A DNA stretch of 64,000 nucleotides, from positions 2,852,001-2,916,000 of the forward strand of contig NZ_JARUBN010000001.1 in the NCBI RefSeq assembly GCF_029626265.1. Direction: 5' to 3'. Below, piece by piece: positions 49,742 to 57,483 of the stretch. How positions within the stretch are numbered: the stretch's first letter is position 1; every line of letters starts with the position of its first letter. A program made the position numbers and the translations under genes. Under the pieces are notes generated by a model that was given only the letters and a program-made list of their open reading frames with translations, was not told the DNA's origin and ran no database searches. Source of the DNA: Micromonospora sp. WMMD1102 (lineage in GTDB: Bacteria > Actinomycetota > Actinomycetes > Mycobacteriales > Micromonosporaceae).

Positions 49742-50413
49742 TCAGAGGTCGAGGCGTGGACCGGCCGGCTCCGCGAGCCGCTCCTGGAACGAGGCCGTCG
49801 TGTTGAGCAGCGGAAACGGCTCGGCCGGCAGGTCGACGCCGAGAAAGGCGCAGAGCGGCTCCCAGCCCTGCGCCACGTCGAACTCGAGTAGCCGGTCGGC
49901 CGGCACGGTGGCGCGTACCTCCGCGTTGTGGTCCGCGTAGACCCGCAGGGCGTGCTCCCGGTCGTCGAACCGCCCGCCGAAGGTGCCCCGCCAGACCAGC
50001 GCGTCCGTCAGCTTCGGCTGGTCCAGCAGCTCCGGGTGCTCCCGCACCGCCTCGCGCAGCCCTGGTGGCGCCGCCTCCGGGTCGATGGTCCGGGCCCGGT
50101 AGATGGTGTCGTGGACACTGTCGTACCAGCGCTGCGGGTCGCGTACCGTCAACAGCACCCTGGCCTGGGGATAGACCTCGATCAGCTCCCGCCAGAAGTA
50201 CACGCTCGGCCAGTCCACGGTGCTGCGGTAGCCACCCAGCAGCCGGGACCAGTCCACCGGCCCGCCCCGGGCGGCCCGCAGCCAGTCGGCGATGCTGGCC
50301 GGCTGCGCGAACAGTTCGGCCATGTGGTGACACGGGCCGAAGCCGAGCAGTTCGAGCGCCTCCTTCGTCGACCTGGTGCCGGTACGGCCGAAGCCCACCC
50401 CGATGACCCGCAA
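49742..50413 (-). CDS. Sulfotransferase-family protein
   Basis: 223 residues from a TTG at 50413, preceded by GGGGAGG. VIGVGFGRTGTRSTKEALELLG forms the PAPS phosphosulfate loop, VLLTVRDPQRWYDSV the 3'-phosphate motif with RDP and S, and LLEFDVAQGWEPLCAFLG the family's C-terminal signature. It probably transfers sulfate from PAPS to an unknown small molecule. This short form (Sulfotransfer_4-like) is common in actinomycetes. It does not resemble the sulfotransferase-like protein at 11793-12884 closely. Confidence 0.88.
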   Translation of the reverse strand: MRVIGVGFGRTGTRSTKEALELLGFGPCHHMAELFAQPASIADWLRAARGGPVDWSRLLGGYRSTVDWPSVYFWRELIEVYPQARVLLTVRDPQRWYDSVHDTIYRARTIDPEAAPPGLREAVREHPELLDQPKLTDALVWRGTFGGRFDDREHALRVYADHNAEVRATVPADRLLEFDVAQGWEPLCAFLGVDLPAEPFPLLNTTASFQERLAEPAGPRLDL

Positions 50414-50640
50414 CTCGCCGCCTCCCCGTCCGTGGTCGTTCCTCCGGCCAGTCAACAGGTTCGACCGGCCGAGCGGAACAACCGCCGACCGTGATTTCCG
50501 CTCGTGTGTCCCGCGCTGTCCGTTCTCGGGGCTGCACTGCCCGCTCTCGGAGTGCGCGTCCGGGGCGGATGTCGAATGCCGTCCGGCGGCTCCGTCCGTC
50601 TTTGCCGGCACTTCACGGCACCACAGGACAGGAGATGACG

Positions 50641-51252
50641 ATGAGCAAGGTGTTCTTCACGGTCGGTGTTTCCCTGGACGGCTACCTCGCCGGACCGAAC
50701 GCCGGACCGGAGAATCCGCTCGGCGACGGCGGTAGCCGGATCCACGGGTGGGTCTACCGCACCGCGACCTTCCGGCAGCGGCTGCGGTACGGCGGCGGTG
50801 GCGGCGAGACCGGCCCCGACGACGACCGGATCCGGCAGACCTTCGAGCGGACCGGAGCGAGTGTGCTGGGCCGGCGGATGTTCGACGAGGGCGAGGTCAG
50901 CTGGCCCGAGGAGGCGCCGTTCCGGTGCCCGGTCTTCGTGGTCACCAACCGACCCCGCGAGCCATGGGTCCGCAAGGGCGGCACCACCTTCCACTTCGTC
51001 ACCGACGGCATCGAGAGCGCCCTGGCGCAGGCGCGGGCGGCGGCCGGGGACCGGGACGTACGGATCTCCGGTGGTGCCAACCTGATCCAGCAGTACCTGG
51101 CGGCCGGGCTGGTCGACGAGTTCGACATCGACCTGGCACCGGTACTGCTCGGTGGGGGCGTGCGGCTCTTCGACGGCATCCCCGGAGCTGCCGGGCTGCG
51201 GGTCGAGGCCGCCGAACGGGTCGCCCACCTGAGCTACCGGCTTGCCAACTGA
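50641..51252 (+). CDS. RibD C-terminal/DHFR-family reductase
   Basis: 203 residues. The ATG at 50641 has GGAG six bases upstream; an ATG at 50635 is too close to it. VFFTVGVSLDGYLAGPNAG, SVLGRRMFDEGE and VRISGGANLIQQYL followed by APVLLGGGVRLFDG match the RibD_C/dihydrofolate-reductase-like family. These NADPH-dependent reductases act in riboflavin-like or unknown pathways; stand-alone members rarely make folate. Together with the hydrolase 41 bp downstream it may form a two-gene operon. Substrate unknown. Confidence 0.9.
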   Translation: MSKVFFTVGVSLDGYLAGPNAGPENPLGDGGSRIHGWVYRTATFRQRLRYGGGGGETGPDDDRIRQTFERTGASVLGRRMFDEGEVSWPEEAPFRCPVFVVTNRPREPWVRKGGTTFHFVTDGIESALAQARAAAGDRDVRISGGANLIQQYLAAGLVDEFDIDLAPVLLGGGVRLFDGIPGAAGLRVEAAERVAHLSYRLAN

Positions 51253-51292
51253 CCGGCACCCCCGACAACCATCCATCGAGGAGTACGACGAG

Positions 51293-52282
51293 ATGACCAG
51301 GATCGACACCCTGGACGTACCCGGCGCGACGCTGTACCACGAGGTGCGCGGCAGCGGCCCGGTCCTGCTGCTGATCTGCGGCGGCGTGTACGACGCCGCC
51401 GGGTACACCGCGTTGGCCGAGCTGCTCGCCGACCGGTACACGGTGGTGACCTACGACCGGCGCGGCAACTCGCGCAGTCCGCTGGACGGTCCGCCCCGTC
51501 CGCAGCGGATCGAGGCGCACGCCGACGACGCGTACCGGCTGCTCACCGCGCTGGGGGTGACACCGGCGGAGCCGGCGTACGTCTTCGGCAACAGTTCCGG
51601 AGCGATGATCGGCCTGGGCCTCGCCGCCCGGCACCCGGAGCTGGTCCGGGTGCTGGTCGCCCACGAGCCGCCGGTGTTCGAACTGCTGCCCGACCGGGAT
51701 CACTGGCGTGCCTTGCTGCGCGACGTGGCGGCGGCCTTCGCCAAAGCGGGTGCCGAGGCGGCGAACCAGGTCCTCGCCGCCGCCTTCGCCGCCGAGACGC
51801 GGGCAGCGTCACCCACCGCCAACCGGCAACCGGGACCGGGGTCCGCCGCCGGCGGGTCCGCGCCGGGGGCCGTGGCCGGGTCGGCCGGGTCGGGGCCCGT
51901 GGCCGGACAGTCCGCGCCGGTTTCCGCCGTCGCCGCGCCGGAGCGCATTCCCGGCGGGGCGGAGGCTCCGGCCGGAGAGCCGGATCCGGAGACCGCCGCG
52001 ATGCTCGCCCGGATCGGCCGGAACATGGAGTTCTTCGTCGGCTACGAGGTGCCGCCGTTCGGCGGTCACCTCCCGGACCTCGACGGCCTGCGCAACGGGT
52101 CCGTCCAGGTCCGGCCTGCGGTGGGCGAGGCGTCGACGGGACAACCGCCGTACCGGGCGGCCGTGGCGGTGGCCGAGCGGCTGGGCGAGCCGCCGGTGGT
52201 CTTCCCCGGCGACCACGGAGGATTCGGCGACCGGGCCGAAGCCTTCGCCGCCAGGTTGCACGAGGTACTTTCGGCAGGCTGA
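51293..52282 (+). CDS. Alpha/beta hydrolase with disordered insert
   Basis: 329 residues; ATG preceded by CGAGGAG. Elements: LLLICGGVYDAAGY, YDRRGNSRSP, elbow VFGNSSGAMIGLGLAA, and terminal histidine in VVFPGDHGGFGD. The usual acid-bearing strand appears as VQVRPAVGEASTGQ, so the triad is likely but slightly unclear. About 65 residues of alanine/glycine/proline (about 178-243, e.g. SAAGGSAPGAVAGS) are inserted in the cap domain, probably disordered. Such a cap insert is unusual and may alter substrate access. Likely co-transcribed with the reductase. Confidence 0.85.
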   Translation: MTRIDTLDVPGATLYHEVRGSGPVLLLICGGVYDAAGYTALAELLADRYTVVTYDRRGNSRSPLDGPPRPQRIEAHADDAYRLLTALGVTPAEPAYVFGNSSGAMIGLGLAARHPELVRVLVAHEPPVFELLPDRDHWRALLRDVAAAFAKAGAEAANQVLAAAFAAETRAASPTANRQPGPGSAAGGSAPGAVAGSAGSGPVAGQSAPVSAVAAPERIPGGAEAPAGEPDPETAAMLARIGRNMEFFVGYEVPPFGGHLPDLDGLRNGSVQVRPAVGEASTGQPPYRAAVAVAERLGEPPVVFPGDHGGFGDRAEAFAARLHEVLSAG

Positions 52283-52356
52283 GCCGCAGCCGGGCTCGGT
52301 GGGCGCATCAGCGGGGCAGCTCGACAGTTGCCCTCGCGGAGTTGCCTGGTCCCGTC

Positions 52357-52428
52357 GAGCCCGGCCCGTCCGAACCAGCCGAGCCCGGCCCGTCCGAACC
52401 AGCCGAGCCCGGCCCGTCCGAACCAGTC
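52357..52428. repeat. 24-bp tandem repeat, three perfect units
   Basis: gagcccggcccgtccgaacc plus agcc repeats three times (last unit one change) in the 183-bp gap between convergent genes. No terminator hairpin is obvious around it. Confidence 0.95.
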
Positions 52429-52465
52429 GGTCCCGACGACACCGTCCGGTGTGTTCGGTGCCTAC

Positions 52466-53545
52466 TCACCATCGCGGCCCGTCCCCCTGCATCCGCCGGT
52501 AGAAGGGCGAGTCCGCACCCAGCTCGTCCGGCCGGACCGGCCGGCGGGTGAAGGCCGACGCGTACACCCCGGCGACCAGTCGCATCGTGCGGCGGGCCTC
52601 CGCCGAGGTGACCGGGGGCGGGGTGCCGCCGCGCAGGCTCCGGAGCACCTCGGCGAACTGCGCCTGGTGACTGCTGCGGACTCCGGCCGGGCCGGTGCGC
52701 CAGGCGGCGAGCACCTGCTCGGCGTACTCGGGTGCCGGGGTGATCCGCCAGTCGTCGTCGCCGTAGCCGTACAGGTGGGTCAGTTCGACAGTGGCCCGTT
52801 CGAAGTCGAACCGCAGGTAGCTCTCCTCCCGCACCGAGACCAGACTGTTCACCACGCTGGCCACCGCGCCGTTGGCGAAGCTGACCTGGGCCATGCTCAG
52901 GTCCTCGGTCTCGGAGCGCCGGGCCTGCCGGCGGGCCAGGGCGGAGACCTCGGTCCAGTCGCCGAGCACCGCGCAGAGCAGGTCCATCTGGTGGATGCCG
53001 TGGCCCATCGTCGGGCCGCCGCCCTCGGTGGCCCAGCGCCCGCGCCACTCCACGTCGAAATAGGACTGCGGGCGGAACCAGGTGGTGTGGCAGACCGCCA
53101 GCAGCGGCCGGCCCAGCACGCCGGCGTCGAGCATGGCGCGCAGCCGCAGCGCGCCGGAGCCGAACCGGTGCTGGAAGACGGTGGCCAGAGCCGCCCCGTG
53201 CCGCCGCTCCGCCTCGGCCAGCTCGTCCAGCTCGCCGAGGTTCAGCGTCGGTGGCTTCTCGACCAGCACGTTGACGCCGGCTCGCAGGCAGCCGAGGGCC
53301 AGCTCGTGGTGCGAGCCGGGCGGGGTGCAGACGTGCACCAGCTCCGGGCGCTCCTTCGCCAGCAGGCTGGCCAGGTCGGGGTGCCGGGCCGGTACGTCGT
53401 ACCGGTCGCAGAACGCCGACAGCCGGCCGGCGTCGGTGTCGACGGCACCGACCAGGCGTACCTCGTCGCCGAGCCGCCGCAGCGCCTCGGCGTGCAGGCC
53501 GGCGATGTTTCCGGTCCCGACCACGGCGGCGTGGATGGGTTCCAC
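52466..53545 (-). CDS. Gfo/Idh/MocA-family oxidoreductase
   Basis: 359 residues from a GTG preceded by AAGGAG. NAD(P)-binding AAVVGTGNIAGLHAEAL, the EKPPTLN motif (EKP lysine, about residue 97) and catalytic GHGIHQMDLLC histidine region are typical. It oxidises or dehydrogenates a sugar or inositol-like substrate. It is the third gene after a PmoA-like and a cupin gene on the same strand, 34 bp after the cupin, so they are probably one catabolic operon. Confidence 0.92.
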   Translation of the reverse strand: MEPIHAAVVGTGNIAGLHAEALRRLGDEVRLVGAVDTDAGRLSAFCDRYDVPARHPDLASLLAKERPELVHVCTPPGSHHELALGCLRAGVNVLVEKPPTLNLGELDELAEAERRHGAALATVFQHRFGSGALRLRAMLDAGVLGRPLLAVCHTTWFRPQSYFDVEWRGRWATEGGGPTMGHGIHQMDLLCAVLGDWTEVSALARRQARRSETEDLSMAQVSFANGAVASVVNSLVSVREESYLRFDFERATVELTHLYGYGDDDWRITPAPEYAEQVLAAWRTGPAGVRSSHQAQFAEVLRSLRGGTPPPVTSAEARRTMRLVAGVYASAFTRRPVRPDELGADSPFYRRMQGDGPRW

Positions 53546-53579
53546 AACTGCTCCTTAGCGCGAGGGGTGCCGGGCGCGG

Positions 53580-54341
53580 TCAGTCACGCCGGGCGTGCGG
53601 CGGGTCGTACGGGGAGAGGAAGCCGCACATGCCGAGGGTCGTCTGTTCGGGTTGGACGATCCGGGTGACGGTGGCCTCGGCGAGGTGGCGGTGGTCGCCG
53701 CGCCGCAGGGCGTCGAGCTGCTCCCCGGTCTGCCGGCTCACCGCCGCCGCCCCCTGTTCCCAGCGGGCCTGCCAGGCGTCGAGTTGCGGGCGTACCAGGG
53801 CGGCGGCGGCCGCGTAGAAGTCGTCGAGCGCTCCCGTGTCCCCGGCGGCGTTGCGGCGGCGGAGTTCGGCGAAGCCCTCGATGGCGAGGTCGCGGCGGGC
53901 CCGCGCCCGCTCCGCCGAGGGCCGGCCGGAGCCGTCCGGCCCGGTCAGCGACACCGCCCGCCGGTACGTCGCCGGATCGGTGAGCTGCCCCGGCGGCAGG
54001 GTGAGCACGGCGTCGCCGGCCTCGGGCAGCCCGCTGTTCTGCATGACCACGACGACCTGGAGTGCCCCGTCGTCGTTCACCGCCCGGTGGATGGTGCCGG
54101 GGGTGAACCAGAGCACGTCGCCGGGGGCGAGTGTGGACTCCTCGAAGCCCTGTCGGGTGAGCGTCTGCAACCGCCCCCGGCCGCCGACCACGATGTAGCA
54201 CTCGGTGCAGCACAGGTGCACGTGCGGCGTGCCGCCGTGCAGGCCGTCGTCGGTCTGCCAGGGATAGACCCGCAGGTTGGTGATGCCGACGGCACCGGGG
54301 AACGGCGGCGCCGGCGTGGAAAGGTCCCGGTCCTCGGTCAC
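53580..54341 (-). CDS. Cupin-domain protein
   Basis: 253 residues from a GTG that overlaps the PmoA stop (GTGA). The cupin barrel is in the N-terminal half: HVHLCCTECYIVVGGRGRLQ (metal-binding H-x-H and E), LAPGDVLWFTPGTIHRAVNDDG with a second histidine. The C-terminal ~120 residues are helical. This layout resembles sugar isomerase or lyase-type or sensing cupins in carbohydrate operons. Function likely concerns the same unknown sugar handled by the Gfo/Idh/MocA and PmoA neighbours. Confidence 0.85.
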   Translation of the reverse strand: MTEDRDLSTPAPPFPGAVGITNLRVYPWQTDDGLHGGTPHVHLCCTECYIVVGGRGRLQTLTRQGFEESTLAPGDVLWFTPGTIHRAVNDDGALQVVVVMQNSGLPEAGDAVLTLPPGQLTDPATYRRAVSLTGPDGSGRPSAERARARRDLAIEGFAELRRRNAAGDTGALDDFYAAAAALVRPQLDAWQARWEQGAAAVSRQTGEQLDALRRGDHRHLAEATVTRIVQPEQTTLGMCGFLSPYDPPHARRD

Positions 54342-55264
54342 GGTGCGTGCTCCGCCGCGAACGCCTCGATCTCGCTCCGCTCCCAGGCCCGGTCGGCGAA
54401 GACCACCCGGTGTCGCAACCGCAGGCTCTCGTCGGGCGCGAGGACCACCTCCTCGTCGAAGGCGGGGGAGGGGTTGACGGCCGGGAACGGGGTGTTGCGG
54501 ACGAACCACCTCAGCGGGACCGCCGCGCTGGAGGTGCCGGCGAAGACGAGTACGGTGCCGCCGCCGTCGACCTCGTCGTGCTCCCCGGTGTACGCCAGCC
54601 AGGGCGACCGCCGGCCCATCGTCTCCGGCCCGCCGCCACCGTCGGCGGTGATGATCCGGCCGTCCGTCCAGCCGCGCGGACCCCGCCAGAAGAACCCGGT
54701 GTAGCCGGCGTTCGGCCGGCCGTGCGTGGTCGGGCTGCCGACCCGGAGTTCCGCGCTCCGGGTGTTGCGCAGTTCGGTGCCGAAGTCCAGCATCCAGCTG
54801 CCGCGTCCGGGGTCCACCCCGTGGAACCGCAGCTCCCGCCGCTCGGCGACCCAGTGCTCGCCGGTGGAGGTGATCCAGGTCAGCGACTCGCGCAGGGTCA
54901 GCTCGGTCGGGGTCACGTCGACCAGGTCGAAGCCGTCGTGCCGCATCCGGCCGACGTTGTCCCGGGCGCGGTAGCCCTCGCCGTGCACGTACGAGTTGCC
55001 GCCCCAGAAGTTCTGCCCGGAGAGGTGCGAGATGGTCATCTGGAGCCCCTTGTGCCACCGGTGGTCGTTCGGCCGGTACGCCGAGACCAGGGCTCCGTCG
55101 AGGGTACGCAGCGGGTGCAGGTAGGGCTTGGGCCCCTCGAAGGCCGGCACCGGAGGGTCGTACGCGTAGGTCGCGATCTTCACACCGTTCGCGTCGACGA
55201 CGACCCGACGGCCGTGCTCGTGGGTGACGATGATCCGCCCGGTGCCGTGGTCCCTGGAGGTCAT
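54338..55264 (-). CDS. PmoA-family (DUF6807) protein
   Basis: 308 residues. YLHPLRTLDGALVSAYRPNDHRWHKGLQMTISHL has the HPL and DHxxH cluster characteristic of PmoA/DUF6807 proteins, followed by NFWGGNSYV and FFWRGPRGWTDG. The family was named after a methane monooxygenase gene in error and is found beside sugar-degradation operons; activity is unknown, with the histidine cluster suggesting metal binding. It is the first gene of the operon with the cupin and oxidoreductase genes, and lies downstream of a LacI-type operator. Confidence 0.88.
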   Translation of the reverse strand: MTSRDHGTGRIIVTHEHGRRVVVDANGVKIATYAYDPPVPAFEGPKPYLHPLRTLDGALVSAYRPNDHRWHKGLQMTISHLSGQNFWGGNSYVHGEGYRARDNVGRMRHDGFDLVDVTPTELTLRESLTWITSTGEHWVAERRELRFHGVDPGRGSWMLDFGTELRNTRSAELRVGSPTTHGRPNAGYTGFFWRGPRGWTDGRIITADGGGGPETMGRRSPWLAYTGEHDEVDGGGTVLVFAGTSSAAVPLRWFVRNTPFPAVNPSPAFDEEVVLAPDESLRLRHRVVFADRAWERSEIEAFAAEHAP

Positions 55265-55295
55265 GGAAGCGAGAAGGCCCTTCGGTGGCGTGATG

Positions 55296-55309
55296 GGTAA
55301 CCGCTTTCC
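55296..55309. promoter_or_regulatory. LacI-family operator GGTAACCGCTTTCC
   Basis: A near-perfect palindrome around a central CG (reverse complement GGAAAGCGGTTACC) lies 32 bp upstream of the PmoA start. It closely matches LacI/GalR-family operators, which centre on CG with AAA/TTT arms. A LacI gene is at 57484. Binding is inferred. Confidence 0.65.
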
Positions 55310-55388
55310 CGAGCTAACCCCGTTCCACCTGCAACGTCAAGATCCAGCTCGGCCCGAACTCCTCGGCCCGAACCCCCTCGGCCCGTCG

Positions 55389-56012
55389 TCAACCCCGGGC
55401 CGGGGCGGTCGAGGCCAGGATCTCGTCCCAGCCGGCGACCGCCGCCTCGGCGAGGGTGAGCAGCGTCTGCTCGGTCGCGCCGTCCCGAGCCCGCAGCGCC
55501 ATGCCCAGGGAGAGCGCGTAGAAGAACTCCGCCGCCGCTCCGGTGTCGGTGCCGGCGGGCACGTCGCCGTCCCGTACCCCCTGGTCGAGCCGTGCCCTGA
55601 GCTGGGCGATGTCGGCCTGCCGGCACTCGGCCAGGAACACCCGCACCCCGTCGTTGCCGGCGCTGATCGTGGTTGCCGCCAGAGCCACCATGCAGCCGGT
55701 CGGGCGCCCCGGGTCCACATAGCTGCGCGCGTAGTGCCGGAACAGGGCGGTGAACGCCTCCCGGGTGGTGAGCAGGTCCCGCAGCACCTGCCGTGGGACC
55801 TGCCCCGCCATCTCGTCGTAGCGCGCCACCGCCTCCCGGAACAGCGCCTCCTTGCAGCCGAACGCGGCGTACAGGCTGGGGGAGTTGATGCCCATCGCGG
55901 TGGTCAGGTCGGTCATCGAGGCGCCCTCGTAGCCGTGCCGCCAGAACACCTCCATGGCCCGTTCCAGCGCCTCGGTGCGGTCGAACCCGCGCGGCCGACC
56001 CCGCCCGCCCAC
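55389..56012 (-). CDS. TetR-family regulator
   Basis: 207 residues from GTG. Helix-turn-helix at about 30-50 (ASMTDLTTAMGINSPSLYAAFG). The C-terminus resembles the TetR subfamily with GCMVALAATTISAG, seen near SDR and MFS genes. Its likely targets are its own operon: SDR (56462-57200), Gdx-type exporter and this gene all run on the minus strand behind a palindromic operator at 57217-57232. RBS GGAAGGACGG is about 9 nt upstream. Confidence 0.92.
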   Translation of the reverse strand: MGGRGRPRGFDRTEALERAMEVFWRHGYEGASMTDLTTAMGINSPSLYAAFGCKEALFREAVARYDEMAGQVPRQVLRDLLTTREAFTALFRHYARSYVDPGRPTGCMVALAATTISAGNDGVRVFLAECRQADIAQLRARLDQGVRDGDVPAGTDTGAAAEFFYALSLGMALRARDGATEQTLLTLAEAAVAGWDEILASTAPARG

Positions 56013-56070
56013 CGACCACCGTCCTTCCGCACCGCCGCGCGTCGCCGCCCGCCGGCCAGGTGTGCGGCCG

Positions 56071-56388
56071 TCAGGTCCCGGAGACCTTCAGCCCGACGAT
56101 GCCGACCGCGATCAGCGCCACGAAGACCAGGCGGGCCGGGCTGAGGCTCTCACCGAGGGCGACGATACCGGCCAGGGTCACCCCGACCGCGCCGACACCC
56201 ACCCAGACCGCGTAGCCGGTGCCAACCGGCAGGTCGCGCAGTGCCAGCGAGAGCAGTACGAAGCTGAGCAGCGCGGTGGAACAGGCCAGCAGGGAGGGCC
56301 AGAGCCGGGTGAAGCCCTCGGTCTGCTTGAGCGCCAGTGCCCAGACGACCTCCAGCAGCCCGGCGACGATCAGCAGCAGCCAGGCCAT
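56071..56388 (-). CDS. SMR transporter, Gdx (SugE) subtype
   Basis: 105 residues with four membrane segments. MAWLLLIVAGLLEVVWA holds the essential E13, and W16 plus GFTRLWPS mark the Gdx subtype, which exports guanidinium in exchange for protons. EmrE-type members instead have Y at that loop. It functions as an antiparallel dimer. It lies between an SDR gene and a TetR gene, a setting not usual for riboswitch-controlled gdx; no ykkC-like leader was found. A role in export of a cationic product or toxin is possible. Confidence 0.88.
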   Translation of the reverse strand: MAWLLLIVAGLLEVVWALALKQTEGFTRLWPSLLACSTALLSFVLLSLALRDLPVGTGYAVWVGVGAVGVTLAGIVALGESLSPARLVFVALIAVGIVGLKVSGT

Positions 56389-56461
56389 GACGCCCCGCCC
56401 ACCTCGCTCGCCCCGCCCACCCGGCTGGCCCCGCTCCTCCCGCTCACGCCGCTCCTCCCGC

Positions 56462-57200
56462 TCATGCGGCGAAGCCGCCGTCCACGCTGATCGAGGTGCC
56501 GGTGATGTACCGGCCGCCCGGCCCGGCGAGGTGGCTCACCGTGGCCGCGATCTCGACCGGGTCCGCGTACCGGCCGAGCGCGATGTGACCGCGCTCGGCC
56601 TCCGCCGTCTCGCCGTCGGCCGGGTTCATCTCGGTGTCGGTCGACCCCGGGTGCACCACGTTTACGGTGATGCCCCGCCCGCCGAGGTCGCGGGCGAGCC
56701 CCCGGGTCAGGCCGACCAGCGCGCTCTTGCTCATCGCGTAGAGCGCGACCCCGGGGTACGGCACCCGCTCGGCGAGGCAGCTGCCGATGCTGATCACCCG
56801 CCCGCCGTCGGCCAGGTGCGGCACCGCCGCCCTGATCGCGACGTAGACACCCCGGACGTGTACCGCGAGGGTGTGGTCGAGGTCGCCCAGGGAAATCTCC
56901 TCGATCGGCCCGTACCGGAAGATGCCGGCGTTGTTGACCAGGATGTCGAGCCGGCCGAACTCGGCGGCGTTGCGCTGCACGGCGCCGGTGACCGCGTCCG
57001 GGTCGGTGTTGTCGGCGGCCAGTACCAGCCCGCGTCGGCCCAGCGGCGACGTCCCGGACGACGGCCTCGGCCCGCTGCTCCGCCCGCAGGTACGTCAGGG
57101 CCACGTCCGCGCCGTCCCGGGCCAGCGTGCAGGCGATCGCGGCACCGATGCCCCGACTTCCTCCGGTCACCAGCGCGACCTTGCCGGCGAGTGGTCCCAT
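56462..57200 (-). pseudogene. Short-chain dehydrogenase/reductase, frameshifted
   Basis: The ATG at 57200 (RBS GGGGAAACG) starts a normal SDR: KVALVTGGSRGIGAAIA. After about residue 50 the frame fails. The second half continues in another frame: LGRRGLVLAADN, then RLDILVNNAG, catalytic S and YAMSK, GSTDTEM. The shift is one net base in plus positions 57040-57048 (gcccagcggc). Read across it, the gene would be a full-length, ~245-residue SDR. This may be a sequencing error, a recent lesion or programmed slippage; the site is not a known slippery heptamer. Function: NAD(P)-dependent reduction of an unknown carbonyl. Confidence 0.85.
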
Positions 57201-57216
57201 GACGTTTCCCCGTTTC

Positions 57217-57232
57217 TGTATCGATCGACACA
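57217..57232. promoter_or_regulatory. Palindromic TetR-type operator over the SDR promoter
   Basis: TGTATCGATCGACACA is a 16-bp palindrome with one mismatched pair. It overlaps TATTGT (minus strand, 57230-57235), a good -10 for the SDR-Gdx-TetR operon. A repressor bound here would block initiation; the TetR at the operon's end is the obvious candidate. Confidence 0.6.
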
Positions 57233-57483
57233 ATAATCGGATCGTATGGCACCCGGACCGGTCGGAGCAAGACGAGCCGGGAAGTCCGGGCCATCTGCCG
57301 CACCGTCCAGGCTCGAAAGTGCACTGTGAACTGATCCGGTCCAGCCCGGCGCGTGGAAACCAAGGCGAGCCGTCCTCCTCTTCTCCCGCGACTGCGGTGC
57401 GGCGGACCGGCGGTAGGGTGCGGATGCCGGGCGGGGTCGCCGGCCCGGACGCCACCGCCGACACCTTTCCCGGGGGCCGCCAC

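Noticed and set aside
56071-56462. Guanidine (ykkC) riboswitch upstream of the Gdx-type exporter
   Set aside because: The 73-bp gap between the SDR and exporter genes is too short and lacks the conserved ykkC sequence elements.
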